Positions 32,024 through 42,000 of a stretch of DNA of 64,000 nt are shown here, piece by piece. The translations under genes and the position numbers were made by a program. Positions within the stretch are counted from its first letter, which is position 1. Every line of letters starts with the position of its first letter. Source of the stretch: Ruixingdingia sedimenti (GTDB lineage: Bacteria; Pseudomonadota; Alphaproteobacteria; Rhodobacterales; Rhodobacteraceae); NCBI RefSeq assembly GCF_031432425.1, contig NZ_JAVKPH010000011.1, forward strand, positions 54,116 to 118,115. The letters run 5' to 3'. Below the pieces are notes generated by a model, which saw only the letters and a program-made list of their open reading frames with translations, did not search any database and was not told where the DNA came from.

Positions 32024-33061
32024 CTAGCCTGCGGGCCAGATCCCCGGCACCTTCGCCGCCAGCCATTTGGCCAGGATCGCGTTGACCTCGCGCGGGCGTT
32101 CCTGGGCCATCCAGTGGCCGCTGTCGGCCACGGCCTCGGTCAGGTCGCGGCAATGGGCGCGCATGGGATCGCCGAAGCGCGACAGGACGGATTCGCAGGT
32201 GATGTCGTAGCGCCCGGCGATGAAGAGCGCCGGCATGTCCAGCACGCCGCCGTTCGGGGCGCGGTCGGCATAGGCGCGGTTCGCGGCCTCGTTCATGTAA
32301 TAGCTGTCGGGGCCGAAAAAGCCGTTGCGGGACAGGCTTTCGGCATAGGCGGCCACGTCGTCCTCGGACAGGACGGCGGGGTCGCGGGGCAGGTCGGGGG
32401 CGCGGTCGGCGCCGCCGAACCAGCCGCCATTGGCGAAGATCTGCACATGCGGGCTGGGTTTGCCGAGCGCGTCGGGATTGCCGCGCCGCATCAGCGCGCG
32501 GATCGTGGCCGAGGGATCGGCGCCGAGCACATCGCAGGCGCGGCCGAACTGGCGGTGGTAGAACACCTGATAGGCCCATTGCCCCCAGGGGTAGAGGTCT
32601 GCGGGATAGAGATCGCGGTCCACCAGATCCACCAGCGCATCCACCCCGCGTTCGATGGTGCGGTAGGGGATGCAGAGGCTGGCCACCGCATGGGTGCGCC
32701 CGGGGTGATGCGCGGCCAGAAGCCAGGCGGTGGGGCTGCCCCAGTCGTGCCCGACCCAGACCGCCTTGCGGATGCCGAGCGCATCGGCCAGCCCGATGAT
32801 GTCGCCCACCACCTTTTCCTGCGCATAGGCGGCATGGTCGGCATAGGCCGAGGACCCGCCATAGCCGCGCATGTCCGGCGCGATGGCGCGAAAGCCGAGC
32901 GCGCCGAAGCAGGGCAGCACATGGCGCCAGCTGCGCGACAGTTCCGGCCAGCCGTGCAGGAACAGGATCGCCGGGCCGTCGTCGGGCCCCGATTGCAGGT
33001 AGAAGATGCGATGGGTGCCGATGTCGACGGTCTGTCCGCGGGTGCCGTAGTCGGGGGTCAT
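32024..33061 (-). CDS. Alpha/beta hydrolase, soluble epoxide hydrolase-like
   Basis: Cytoplasmic hydrolase of 345 residues. The ATG at 33061 follows GGCAGGAG. The oxyanion motif is HGWPELSRSW, and the nucleophile elbow is VGHDWGS with aspartate rather than serine, the mark of epoxide hydrolases and haloalkane dehalogenases. The catalytic histidine is expected in DSGHWMAQERP. The cap region has tyrosines (YPWGQWAYQVFYHRQFG) that could serve as the epoxide-polarising pair, favouring epoxide hydrolase. The substrate is unknown; it stands alone between a convergent MFS gene and divergent opgG. Confidence 0.85.
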   Translation of the reverse strand: MTPDYGTRGQTVDIGTHRIFYLQSGPDDGPAILFLHGWPELSRSWRHVLPCFGALGFRAIAPDMRGYGGSSAYADHAAYAQEKVVGDIIGLADALGIRKAVWVGHDWGSPTAWLLAAHHPGRTHAVASLCIPYRTIERGVDALVDLVDRDLYPADLYPWGQWAYQVFYHRQFGRACDVLGADPSATIRALMRRGNPDALGKPSPHVQIFANGGWFGGADRAPDLPRDPAVLSEDDVAAYAESLSRNGFFGPDSYYMNEAANRAYADRAPNGGVLDMPALFIAGRYDITCESVLSRFGDPMRAHCRDLTEAVADSGHWMAQERPREVNAILAKWLAAKVPGIWPAG

Positions 33062-33375
33062 GGGGTCTCCTGCCGTTTTGGACAGGATGGCAGCGCGGGC
33101 GCGGGCGGGCTGTCCCCGCCCGTGGGACAGCGGGCCCGCGCAGGGAAACCGGGCGGCGCGGGCCCGACAGGATGGACCGGCACCCCCCATTCTGCATATG
33201 CAAAATCGCGCCAGCGCCCCGACGTGGCATTTTTATGCCCAACCGGCGCGAATCCGCACGGCGGGATTTCGCCGGCATGCAGGACGATCTTGCAAATTCG
33301 GTCGACTCACCGATATGCCAGAGCGGTCGCGACTCTGTGCCAAGGGTCGCCCGCAACCGTATGGAAAGTGGTCCG
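33062..33375. promoter_or_regulatory. Divergent intergenic region, hydrolase/opgG
   Basis: 314 bases between divergent genes. A perfect palindrome TGCATATGCA (33193-33202) is the only striking site. The open frame of opgG extends back into this stretch, but the composition and lack of ribosome site argue against coding. Confidence 0.4.
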
Positions 33376-34977
33376 ATGTTTGCCGTTTCTGCCCGTAGCC
33401 CGATGCCGGGGCGGCGCGATCTGCTGAAATGGACGGCCAGCCTCGCCGCGCTTGCGGCCGGCGGGGGCGGGGCGGGGATCGCGCGGGCGCAGCAGGCGCC
33501 GGCAGAAGATGCCGCAGCGCAGCAATTTTCCTTCGACCAGTTGACCGCAGACATGCGCGCCGCCGCCGCCCGCGCGTTCGAACCCGCGCCGCGCCCCGAG
33601 GGGTTTCTGGGCGAACTGGGCTATGACGACTACCGCCAGATCCGCTTTCGCCCCGACCACGCGCGCTGGCAGGATCCCGCGTTGCGGTTCCGGGTGCACG
33701 GGTTCCACATGGGCTGGCTCTATGCCGATCCGGTGCGGCTTTTCGAGGTCGTGGACGGCCGCGCGCAGGAGATGCATTTCACCACCGCCGATTTCGAATA
33801 CCGCAACCAGCTGGCCGACCGCATCCCGCCGGATGCCGAACTGCCGGGGCTGGCGGGGTTCCGGCTGCACCACCCGCTGAACCGCCCCGACGTCATGGAC
33901 GAACTGGTGGCCTTTCTGGGGGCGAGCTATTTCCGCGCCGTGGGCCGGGGCAACGCCTATGGCATCAGCGCGCGCGGCCTTGCCATCAACACCGCCACCA
34001 CCGCGCCCGAGGAATTTCCCCGCTTCACCCGGTTCTGGCTGGAACGCCCGGCCCCCGGGGCGGCGCATGCCGTCGTCCATGCCGCGCTGGAGGGGCCGAG
34101 CGTGACGGGCGCCTACCGTTTCATCATCACCCCGGGGGCGGAAACGGTGATGGAGGTGACGGCGCGGCTGTTCTTCCGCGCAGATGTGGTGCAACTGGGC
34201 GTGGCGCCGCTGACCTCGATGTTCCTCTTCGCGGAAAAGAACCGCGCGGGCTATGACGACTATCGCCCCAATGTGCATGACAGCAACGGGCTGCGCATCG
34301 CGCGGGCGGATGGCGACATGCTGTGGCGGCCGCTGAACAACCCCCCCAATCTGGCCGGATCCTATTTCGCCGAAGCCTCGCCCCGTGCCTTCGGGCTTTA
34401 CCAGCGCGATCGCGATTTCGACAACTACCAGGACCCCGAGGCGCGGTACGAACTGCGCCCCTCGTTGCAGGTGGAACCGCTCGGCGACTGGGGGGCGGGA
34501 TCGGTGCGGCTGGTGGAAATCCCGACGGGGCACGAGATCAACGACAACATCGTCGCCTTCTGGGTGCCCGAGGCGCCGGTGAAGGCGGGCGAGGCGCGCG
34601 AATTCGCCTATCGGCTGCGGTGGGGGGCGCTGGCGCCCGATCCGGCGCAGACGCTCGCCTGGGTGCATGAAACCCGGTCCGGGCAGGCGGGCATTTCGGG
34701 GGGCACGCCCAATCCCGGCCAGCGCAAGTTCGTGATCGACTTCCGCGGCGGGATCCTTGCGCAGCTGCCCGCGGATGCCGACGTGAAGGCCGTGACCTCG
34801 GTGCTGAACGGCGAGATCATTACCACCACGATGCAGCGCATCGCGGGCACCGACATCTGGCGCGTCGTCATGGACGTCGCCGCGAAGAACGGGGCGACGG
34901 TCGAGCTTGGCGCGCATATCGCCGGTTACGACCGCCGCCTGACCGAAACCTGGCTCTATCAGTGGATCAACATCTGA
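33376..34977 (+). CDS. opgG: Periplasmic glucan biosynthesis protein OpgG (MdoG)
   Basis: Periplasmic protein needed to make osmoregulated periplasmic glucans. Starts at 33361, 33376 and 33403 are possible. 33376 is chosen for GGAAAG upstream and gives 533 residues; 33403 would leave a compact twin-arginine signal. The signal contains GRRDLLKWTASLAALAAGGG, a Tat-like motif followed by a hydrophobic core. Family blocks are FSFDQLTADMRAAAARAFEP, LGYDDYRQIRFRPD, GFRLHHPLNRPDVMDELVAF, SMFLFAEKNRAGYDDYRPNV and WRPLNNPPNLAGSYF. It is first in opgG-opgI-opgH. Confidence 0.94.
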   Translation: MFAVSARSPMPGRRDLLKWTASLAALAAGGGGAGIARAQQAPAEDAAAQQFSFDQLTADMRAAAARAFEPAPRPEGFLGELGYDDYRQIRFRPDHARWQDPALRFRVHGFHMGWLYADPVRLFEVVDGRAQEMHFTTADFEYRNQLADRIPPDAELPGLAGFRLHHPLNRPDVMDELVAFLGASYFRAVGRGNAYGISARGLAINTATTAPEEFPRFTRFWLERPAPGAAHAVVHAALEGPSVTGAYRFIITPGAETVMEVTARLFFRADVVQLGVAPLTSMFLFAEKNRAGYDDYRPNVHDSNGLRIARADGDMLWRPLNNPPNLAGSYFAEASPRAFGLYQRDRDFDNYQDPEARYELRPSLQVEPLGDWGAGSVRLVEIPTGHEINDNIVAFWVPEAPVKAGEAREFAYRLRWGALAPDPAQTLAWVHETRSGQAGISGGTPNPGQRKFVIDFRGGILAQLPADADVKAVTSVLNGEIITTTMQRIAGTDIWRVVMDVAAKNGATVELGAHIAGYDRRLTETWLYQWINI

Positions 34978-35186
34978 TGCTCGACCTTACCGCCGTTTCC
35001 GGGACCGCCTCTGCCGGGCTGGATGCCGACCGTCTGGCGGAAACCCTGGGCGCACCGCCCGTGGCGCCGCTCGCCATGCCGCGGCAGGTGCTCGAACGCG
35101 GCCCCGGCGCGGTGCGCGCGGGGCTGGCGCTGCGCCTTTTCGGCCTTGGCGACGCCCGCACCAGCGGCCCGCGCACCGGGCACTGA
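34977..35186 (+). CDS. opgI: OpgI-like small protein of the glucan operon
   Basis: Small protein of 69 residues (MLDLTAVSGTASAGLDADRL at the start), whose ATG shares one base with the opgG stop (TGATG) and whose stop lies two bases before opgH. Rhodobacter sphaeroides is known to carry a small opgI between opgG and opgH. Position, size and tight coupling support the same identity here; no motif allows independent recognition. No signal peptide is evident. Confidence 0.6.
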   Translation: MLDLTAVSGTASAGLDADRLAETLGAPPVAPLAMPRQVLERGPGAVRAGLALRLFGLGDARTSGPRTGH

Positions 35187-35188
35187 CC

Positions 35189-36982
35189 ATGCCCGCCCCC
35201 CCGCGCCGTTCCGGCGAAGGCGCCGCCCCCGCGCGGGCGGTGGCGCTTGTGCTCAGCCTCGCCGCGGGGGCGGGGGCGTTCATGCTGTTCTTGCAGTTCG
35301 GGTCCGCCGACGGGCTGCAATGGATCGACATCCTGCGGTCCGTGCTCATCTTCCTGTCCACCTGGTGGCTGGCCTGGGGGGCGGTGCAGGGGGTCATGGG
35401 GCTGTTTACCCGCGCCCGGGTTCCCCGTGCCTGTGCGCCGGTGCTGCCGGATGCACCCATTGCGGGGCGCACGGTGGTGCTGGTCCCGGTCTACAACGAG
35501 GATCCGGCCGTCACCTTCGCGCGCATCGCGGCGATGGACGCAAGCCTTGCCGCCGCCGGCGCCGCCCCCGCGCAGGTGCATTTCGCCATCCTGTCCGACA
35601 CCCGCGACGACGCCATCGCCCGGCAGGAACGGCTGTGGTTCCTGCATCTTCTGCGCGAACGCGAGGGCGTGGGGCGGATCTTCTATCGCCGCCGGGCCGA
35701 CAACCGCGGCAAGAAGGCCGGCAATGTCGAGGAGTTCATCCAGGCCTCCGGCGCCGCCTACGACCATGCGCTGATCCTCGACGCCGACAGCCTGATGGAG
35801 GGCGGGACGATCCTCGCCATGATCCGCCGGATGGAGGCGGAACCGGATCTGGGCCTCTTGCAGACCCTGCCCAAGATCATCCGCGCCCGCACGCGGTTCG
35901 GCCGGGCGATGCAGTTTTCCGCCGCCTTCTATTCGCCGGTCTTCGCGCGCGGGCTGGCGATGATGCAGGGGCGCACCGGGCCCTTCTGGGGCCACAACGC
36001 GCTGGTGCGCATGCGCGCATTCGCCGAGGCCTGCGGCCTGCCGGAACTGGCGGGCAAGCCCCCCTTCGGCGGCCATATCCTCAGCCACGATTATGTGGAG
36101 GCCGCGTTGCTGGCGCGGGCGGGCTGGCGGGTGCGGCTGGACGACGATCTGGGCGGATCCTGGGAGGAAGGCCCCGAAAACATCGTCGAACACGCCAAGC
36201 GCGACCGCCGCTGGTGCCAAGGCAACCTTCAGCACAGCCGCCTTCTGGCCGCGCCGGGGTTGCGGCCGTGGAGCCGCTTCGTCTTTGTCCAGGGCATCTT
36301 CGCCTATATCGCGCCGCTGTTCTGGCTGGCGTTCATGGCCGCCAGCATCGCCGCGCCCTCGCTGACGCCGCCGCTGGACTATTTCCCCGAACCCTACTGG
36401 CCCTTCCCGGTGTTCCCCTCGGACGAGACGTCGAAGGCGATCGGGCTGGCCATCGGGATCTTCGGCCTGCTGCTGCTGCCCAAGCTGTTGATCGCGCTGG
36501 CGGCGGGGATCGGCGGTCGGGCGCGGGGGTTCGGGGGGGCGCTGCGGGCGATGGGGTCCACGTTGGCGGAGTTGCTGTTTTCGTCGGTGACGGCGCCGGT
36601 GCTGCTGATGTTCCAGACCCGTTCGGTGTTGCAGGTGCTGATGGGCCGCGACGCGGGCTGGCCCGCGCACAACCGCAGCGACGGTTTCGTGCCGCTGGCC
36701 CGCGCGTGGGAGGCCGCACACTGGATCGTGATCTGGGGCATCGCGGGGCTGGCGGGCACATGGTGGCTGGCGCCGGTGCTGGTGTTCTGGCTCTCGCCGG
36801 TGGTGGTGCCGATGATCCTTGCGCCCTTCATCATCACCTGGTCCTCGGGCGAAAGCCGCGGCGGGCTTTTCGCCACCCCGCAAGAGGCCGAAACCCCGCC
36901 GGTGGTGGCGCTGCACGATGCGATCCTCGCCCGCTGGCAGGCCGGCCCCCCGGCCGACATTCCCGCCGCCGCGGCGGGCTGA
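35189..36982 (+). CDS. opgH: Glucan glucosyltransferase OpgH (MdoH)
   Basis: Inner-membrane family-2 glycosyltransferase that makes the beta-glucan backbone from UDP-glucose. The protein is 597 residues, shorter than the about 850 of E. coli, lacking a long N-terminal extension. Two helices precede the catalytic domain: VPVYNEDPAVTFARIAAMD, the DADSLMEGG metal-binding motif, DDDLGGSWEEGPEN and the processive-type KRDRRWCQGNLQHSR (Q/RxxRW-like). Several C-terminal helices follow. It is translationally close to opgI. An opgC succinyltransferase gene is not present next to it. Confidence 0.95.
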   Translation: MPAPPRRSGEGAAPARAVALVLSLAAGAGAFMLFLQFGSADGLQWIDILRSVLIFLSTWWLAWGAVQGVMGLFTRARVPRACAPVLPDAPIAGRTVVLVPVYNEDPAVTFARIAAMDASLAAAGAAPAQVHFAILSDTRDDAIARQERLWFLHLLREREGVGRIFYRRRADNRGKKAGNVEEFIQASGAAYDHALILDADSLMEGGTILAMIRRMEAEPDLGLLQTLPKIIRARTRFGRAMQFSAAFYSPVFARGLAMMQGRTGPFWGHNALVRMRAFAEACGLPELAGKPPFGGHILSHDYVEAALLARAGWRVRLDDDLGGSWEEGPENIVEHAKRDRRWCQGNLQHSRLLAAPGLRPWSRFVFVQGIFAYIAPLFWLAFMAASIAAPSLTPPLDYFPEPYWPFPVFPSDETSKAIGLAIGIFGLLLLPKLLIALAAGIGGRARGFGGALRAMGSTLAELLFSSVTAPVLLMFQTRSVLQVLMGRDAGWPAHNRSDGFVPLARAWEAAHWIVIWGIAGLAGTWWLAPVLVFWLSPVVVPMILAPFIITWSSGESRGGLFATPQEAETPPVVALHDAILARWQAGPPADIPAAAAG

Positions 36983-37025
36983 GGCGGGGCGCGTCCGTCA
37001 GGGCGGGTTGATATTCAGCCCCCTC

Positions 37026-37056
37026 GTCTGGCTGGCGATGGCGCGTGCCTTCGCCA
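37026..37056. repeat. Short repeat shared with 55026-55060
   Basis: GTCTGGCTGGCGATGGCGCG then TGCCTTCGCCA. The same sequence with one difference occurs at 55028-55058, where it forms a perfect hairpin. Here one mismatch weakens the stem. It lies just after opgH. Confidence 0.55.
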
Positions 37057-37079
37057 CATCCTGCCGGTTCCGCTTGTCC

Positions 37080-37140
37080 GGCCGGGGGCCCCAAGCCCCC
37101 GGCCAGCGCCCGCCGGGGCAGGCGCTGGCCTTTCCAGTTT
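37080..37140 (+). terminator. Double hairpin downstream of opgH
   Basis: The first stem GGCCGGGGGC/GCCCCCGGCC (37080-37104) overlaps a second, GGCCAGCGCC/GGCGCTGGCC (37101-37130), which is followed by TTTCCAGTTTT. The second is the likely intrinsic terminator of opgGIH; the alternative pairing is notable. Confidence 0.6.
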
Positions 37141-37242
37141 TCCCGGCATCACCGTCCCTGCGGCACCGCCGTGCGAACGGGCGGGGGAAACGCGGTGCGT
37201 TTCCTGATCCCGCCCGGCCAAACCGCTATGTGAATGCCGATT

Positions 37243-37785
37243 TCAGCCCTGCGGGGCAAGCCGCGCGCGCAGCCAGGCCAGCACCTCGGCCCGGGTCGCG
37301 TCATCCACCGCGTCGATGTTCAGAAGCCGCATGTTGCGCAGCCCGTGCATGGCCAGGAACGCCAGCGCCGCCAGCGCCGGGTCCGAGGCATTGGCGCGGA
37401 TCCGGGCGAGGAAATCGCGTTCCCACCGCCGCAGCGGGTCGAGCATGCCGGGATCTTCCGCCAGCGCCGCCAGCAGGCCCGCGGGCGGGTCGGGGTGGCG
37501 GCGGCATTCGTCCTCCACGATGTCGAGATAGGCCGACAGCACGCCATCGGGCCGCGCGCTGCGCCCGGGTTCGCCCAGCATCGCGGCGGCGCGTTCCATA
37601 TAATCGGCCACCATCGCCTCCAGCAGTTCGGCCTTGGACCGGAAATGGTAGAGCAACCCGCCCTTCGACACCCCCGCCCGCGCCGCCACCGCCTCCAGCG
37701 ACAGATGCCCGGCGCCGGTTTCGGCGGCCAGTTCCTCTGCCGCGCGCAAAAGCTTCTGGCGGGTGCTGATCTTTTCCTGGCGCAT
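37243..37785 (-). CDS. TetR family repressor of the adjacent RND efflux operon
   Basis: DNA-binding repressor of 180 residues. N-terminal helix-turn-helix ISTRQKLLRAAEELAAETGA, then LEAVAARAGVSKGGLLYHF and RSKAELLEAM. The C-terminal domain resembles the TetR_C group found with efflux pumps. It is divergent from the RND genes across a 117-base gap that contains a perfect 16-base palindrome, the expected operator, overlapping a TTGACA -35 element. Confidence 0.92.
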   Translation of the reverse strand: MRQEKISTRQKLLRAAEELAAETGAGHLSLEAVAARAGVSKGGLLYHFRSKAELLEAMVADYMERAAAMLGEPGRSARPDGVLSAYLDIVEDECRRHPDPPAGLLAALAEDPGMLDPLRRWERDFLARIRANASDPALAALAFLAMHGLRNMRLLNIDAVDDATRAEVLAWLRARLAPQG

Positions 37786-37797
37786 CGGCTCGGCCCC

Positions 37798-37820
37798 TTG
37801 ACAATACCGTCCGGACGGTA
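37798..37820 (+). promoter_or_regulatory. TetR operator overlapping the RND promoter
   Basis: TACCGTCCGGACGGTA at 37805-37820 is a perfect 16-base palindrome. TTGACA at 37798-37803 reads toward the RND operon and would be a -35 box, so bound repressor would cover the spacer. The ATG of tetR lies 20 bases from the palindrome, which predicts autorepression too. Confidence 0.8.
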
Positions 37821-37902
37821 AACTTACTTGCCGCGCAAGGCAAGGCAGCGCAGGCTGCACCTGCCGGGCCAACCCCATTGCCGGCTTCCAGGGACGGATT
37901 TC

Positions 37903-39012
37903 ATGTTCAAGCGCCTCTTCATCGCCATCATTCTGTTGGGGGCCGTCGCCGGTGGCGTGGTCTGGTTCAACCTGTTCCGCGACAAGATGATCGCGGATTT
38001 CTTCGCCAACCAGCCGGTGGTGCCCAATACGGTATCGACGGCAGAGGCCCAGCCCGGCCCCTGGACGCCCGCGATAGAGGCGATCGGCACCGTCAACGCC
38101 GCGCAGGGGGTGGAACTGACGGTGGAAACCGCCGGGATCGTCAAGCAGATCCTGTTCACCTCGAACGCGCAGGTGGCGGCGGGGCAACTGCTGCTGCAAC
38201 TCGACGATGTGGTGCAGCGCGCGGATCTGGAAGCGGCGCGCACGCAATATGCGCTCAACCGCCAGACGCTGGAACGCGCGCGCGAACTGGTGGGCCGGGG
38301 CGTCAGTTCCAGCGTGTCGCTGGAACAGTCCGAGGCGGCGGCGACCGCATCCGAGGCGCAGGTGAAAAAGCTGGAGGCCGTGGTGGAACAGCGCCAGCTG
38401 ATGGCGCCCTTCGCCGGCACCATCGGCCTGCCGCGCGTCGATCTGGGGCAATATGTGGCCCCGGGCACCATCGTCGCCACCTTGCAGGACCTGTCGACGA
38501 TGCGGGTCGATTTCTCGCTGCCCGAACAGGAACTGCCGTTCCTGCGCATCGACCAGCCGATAGAGGTGCGCATCGAGGGGCTTGACCAGGCGTTCCGCGG
38601 CGCGATTTCCGGGATCGACCCGCGCGTCGATCCGTCGAGCCGCATGGTCGCGATCCGCGGCACGATAGAGAACCCCGAGGGCCGGCTGACCCCGGGCCAG
38701 TTCGTGCGCATCCGGGTGGAACTGCCGCAGGAAGAGGGCGTGATCGCCCTGCCGCTGACGGTGCTGCTGGCGAGCCTTTACGGCGATCACGTCTATGTCG
38801 CGCGGCCCAAGGCCGACACCCCCGACATGCTGGAGGCGCGGCAGGTCTTCGTCACCTCGGGCCGCCGGACGGGCGGGCGGGTCGAGATCGTGTCGGGCGT
38901 GGCGCCCGGCGATCAGGTGATCACCGCGGGGCAGAACCGGCTGTTCAACGGCGCCCCCGTCGCCATCGACAATACCGTCAACCCCGCCGTGCAGGCGACG
39001 GAGGCGAAATGA
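37903..39012 (+). CDS. RND efflux periplasmic adaptor (membrane fusion protein)
   Basis: Links the inner-membrane RND pump with an outer-membrane channel. The protein is 369 residues from the ATG at 37903. One N-terminal anchor helix (LFIAIILLGAVAGGVVWF) is followed by a lipoyl-type half motif (GTVNAAQGVELTVETAGIV), an alpha-hairpin (residues about 105-170 with ARTQYALNRQTLERARELVG), the second lipoyl half (LMAPFAGTIGLPRVDLGQYV) and beta-barrel domains. It overlaps the pump gene as ATGA. No outer-membrane factor gene is adjacent. Confidence 0.94.
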   Translation: MFKRLFIAIILLGAVAGGVVWFNLFRDKMIADFFANQPVVPNTVSTAEAQPGPWTPAIEAIGTVNAAQGVELTVETAGIVKQILFTSNAQVAAGQLLLQLDDVVQRADLEAARTQYALNRQTLERARELVGRGVSSSVSLEQSEAAATASEAQVKKLEAVVEQRQLMAPFAGTIGLPRVDLGQYVAPGTIVATLQDLSTMRVDFSLPEQELPFLRIDQPIEVRIEGLDQAFRGAISGIDPRVDPSSRMVAIRGTIENPEGRLTPGQFVRIRVELPQEEGVIALPLTVLLASLYGDHVYVARPKADTPDMLEARQVFVTSGRRTGGRVEIVSGVAPGDQVITAGQNRLFNGAPVAIDNTVNPAVQATEAK

Positions 39013-42000
39013 GCTTTTCCGACATCTTCATCAAGCGCCCGGTACTGGCGACGGTGCTGGGTCTCTTGATCCTGCTTCTGGGGTTCCAGGGGCTGGCGAA
39101 CCTTCAGGTGCGCCAGTATCCCAAGGTGGACGAGACCGTCATCACCATCACCACGGTCTATCCCGGCGCCTCTGCCGACCTGATCCAGGGTTTCGTCACC
39201 TCGCCCATCGCCGGCGCGGTGGCGACGACGGAAAACGTGGACTACGTGACCTCCGCCTCGCGGCCCTCGGCCTCGGTGGTGACGGTGAACATGCGCCTCG
39301 GCGCCGATCCCGACACCGCGCTGACCGAGGTCATGTCCAAGGTCCAGCAGGTGCGCAGCCAACTGCCGCAGGCGGCAGAGGACCCGACCATCGTCAAGGG
39401 CACGGGCATGTCCTTCGCCACGATGTATCTGGCGTTGCAGAACCCCAACATGACCTCGGAACAGGTCACGGAATATATCGAGCGGGTGATCCGCCCGCGC
39501 ATGTCCACCATCCCCGGCGTGGCCCAGGTGCAGATCATGGGCGGGGCGAACTATGCCATGCGGATCTGGATCGACCCCATCAAGCTCGCCGGCCGGGGCA
39601 TCACCGCGTCCGAGGTGATGGCGGCGGTCAACAGCGCCAACTTCCTCGCCGCGCCCGGCAAGACGGAAAACGAATTCGTCACCTATGCGATCACCATGCG
39701 TTCCACGCTCCAGACGCCCGAGGCGTTCGGGGAACTGCCGCTGGCGTCGCAGGGCGACGAGGTGGTGCGCCTGCGCGATGTGGCGCGGGTGGAACTGGCG
39801 GCGGAATCCACCGACACCATCGTGAACTTCAACGGCCAGCCCGGCACCTTCATCGGCGTGTTCCCCACGCCCTCGGCCAACCCGCTGGACCTGTCGACCG
39901 AGGTGCTGCGCGAACTGCCCGCGATCCAGGACAGCCTGCCCGACGGCATGACGATCACCCTGATGTACGATTCCACCGAACAGATCGGCGCCTCGATCGA
40001 CGAGGTGTTCAAGACCATCGCCGAGGCGGTGGGGATCGTGGTGCTGATCATCCTGCTGTTCCTCGGGTCGTTCCGGTCGGTGCTGATGCCGATCATCACC
40101 ATCCCGCTGTCGCTGATCGGGGTGCTGTTCATCCTCTATGTGCTTGGGTATTCGATCAACCTTCTGTCGCTTCTGGCGATGGTGCTGGCGATCGGGCTGG
40201 TGGTCGACGACGCGATCGTGGTGGTGGAAAACATCCACCGCCATATCGAGGACGGGTTTTCCCCGATGCAGTCGGCCTTCATCGGCATGAAGGAGATCTT
40301 CGGCCCCGTCGTCGCGATGACGATCACGCTGGCGGCGGTGTTCGCGCCGCTGGCCTTCACCGGCGGGCTGACAGGCGCGCTTTTCCGCGAATTCGCCATG
40401 ACGCTGGCGGGGGCGGTGGTGATTTCCGGCATCGTCGCGCTGACGATCACGCCCACGATGTCGGCGCGGCTGCTGAAGGCAGGCAATCATTCGCGGTTCC
40501 AGCGTTTCGTGGACCGCACCTTCGAGCGGCTGGCGAACTGGTACGAACGGCGGGTGGACTCCTCGCTCGACTTCCGGCCGGTGACGCTGCTGATGGTGGT
40601 GGTGCTGGTGGGGGTGACGGGCTGGGCCTTCACCCGCACCTCGACCGAACTTGCACCCGAGGAGGATTCGGGCGCGCTCTTCTCGCTGGTCAACGCGCCG
40701 CCCTATGCGACCTCGGAATATACCAAGGTCTATATCGACCAGATGCGCGAACTGACCAAGGACCTGCCCGAGCTTGACGCGAACTTTTCCATCGTCGGCT
40801 TCGGCGGGGCGACGAATTCGGGGATCGCGCTCTGGGCCTTCAAGGACTGGTCGCAGCGCGACCGCAGCCAGAAGGAGTTGCAGACCGACCTGCAAGGCCG
40901 GCTGACCAAGGTCGCGGGGGTGCAGGCCTTCGTGTTCGCGCCGCCCTCGCTGCCGGGGGCGGGCGGGGGGCTGCCCATCGGGATGGTGATCCAGACCACG
41001 GGCGAACCCTCGCGCGTCTACGAGGTGGCAGAGCAGATCAAGAACGAGGCGATGGCGACCGGCCGGTTCATCGTGGTGCAGAACTCGATGGCCTTCAACG
41101 CGCCGCAGGTGTCGATCAGCATCGACCGCGACCGCGCGGCGGCGCTGAACCTGCCGCCCGCGCAGATCGGCGCCACGTTGGGCCTGCTGGTGGGTGGCGG
41201 AACCATCGCGCAGTTCGACCGCGATTCCAACAGCTACGACATCATCATGCAGGTGCCGCAGGAATACCGCGACAATCCCGAACGGCTGGGGGATTTCTAT
41301 GTCCGTTCCGCCACCGGGCAGATGGTGCCGCTGTCGGCGGTGGTGAACATTTCCACCACCGTTTCCCCCGCTGCGATCGAGCAGTTCAACCAGCTGAACT
41401 CCGCCACGCTGACGGCGCTGCCGATGATCGGGGTGTCCACCGGCGACGGGTTGCAGATGCTGGAGGATATCGCCCGGCCGCTGCTGCCCGACGGGTTCTT
41501 CATCGACTATTCCGGCCAGTCGCGGCTGGAGGTGAAGGAGGGCAACACCATCGTGCTGGCCTTCGCGCTGGCGGTGGTGGTGATCTATCTGGTGCTGGCG
41601 GCGCAGTTCGAAAGCTTCCGCGACCCGCTGATCATCATGATGTCGGTGCCGCTGTCGATCTTCGGCGCGGTGATCCCGCTGAACCTCGGGCTCGGCACGC
41701 TGAACATCTATACGCAGGTAGGGCTGATCACGCTGGTGGGGCTGATCACCAAGCACGGGATCCTGCTGGTGGAATTCGCCAACCAGATCCGCCGTGAACG
41801 CGGGCTGTCGGCGCGGGCGGGGATCGTCGCCTCGGCCAAGGTGCGGCTGCGGCCGATCCTGATGACCACGGCGGCGATGTCGCTCGGCGTGGTGCCGCTG
41901 ATCGTCGCCGCGGGCGCCGGTGCGGCGGCGCGCTATTCCATGGGGCTGGTGATCTTTTCGGGGATCAGCATCGGTACGCTCTTCACCCTCTTCGTGGTGC

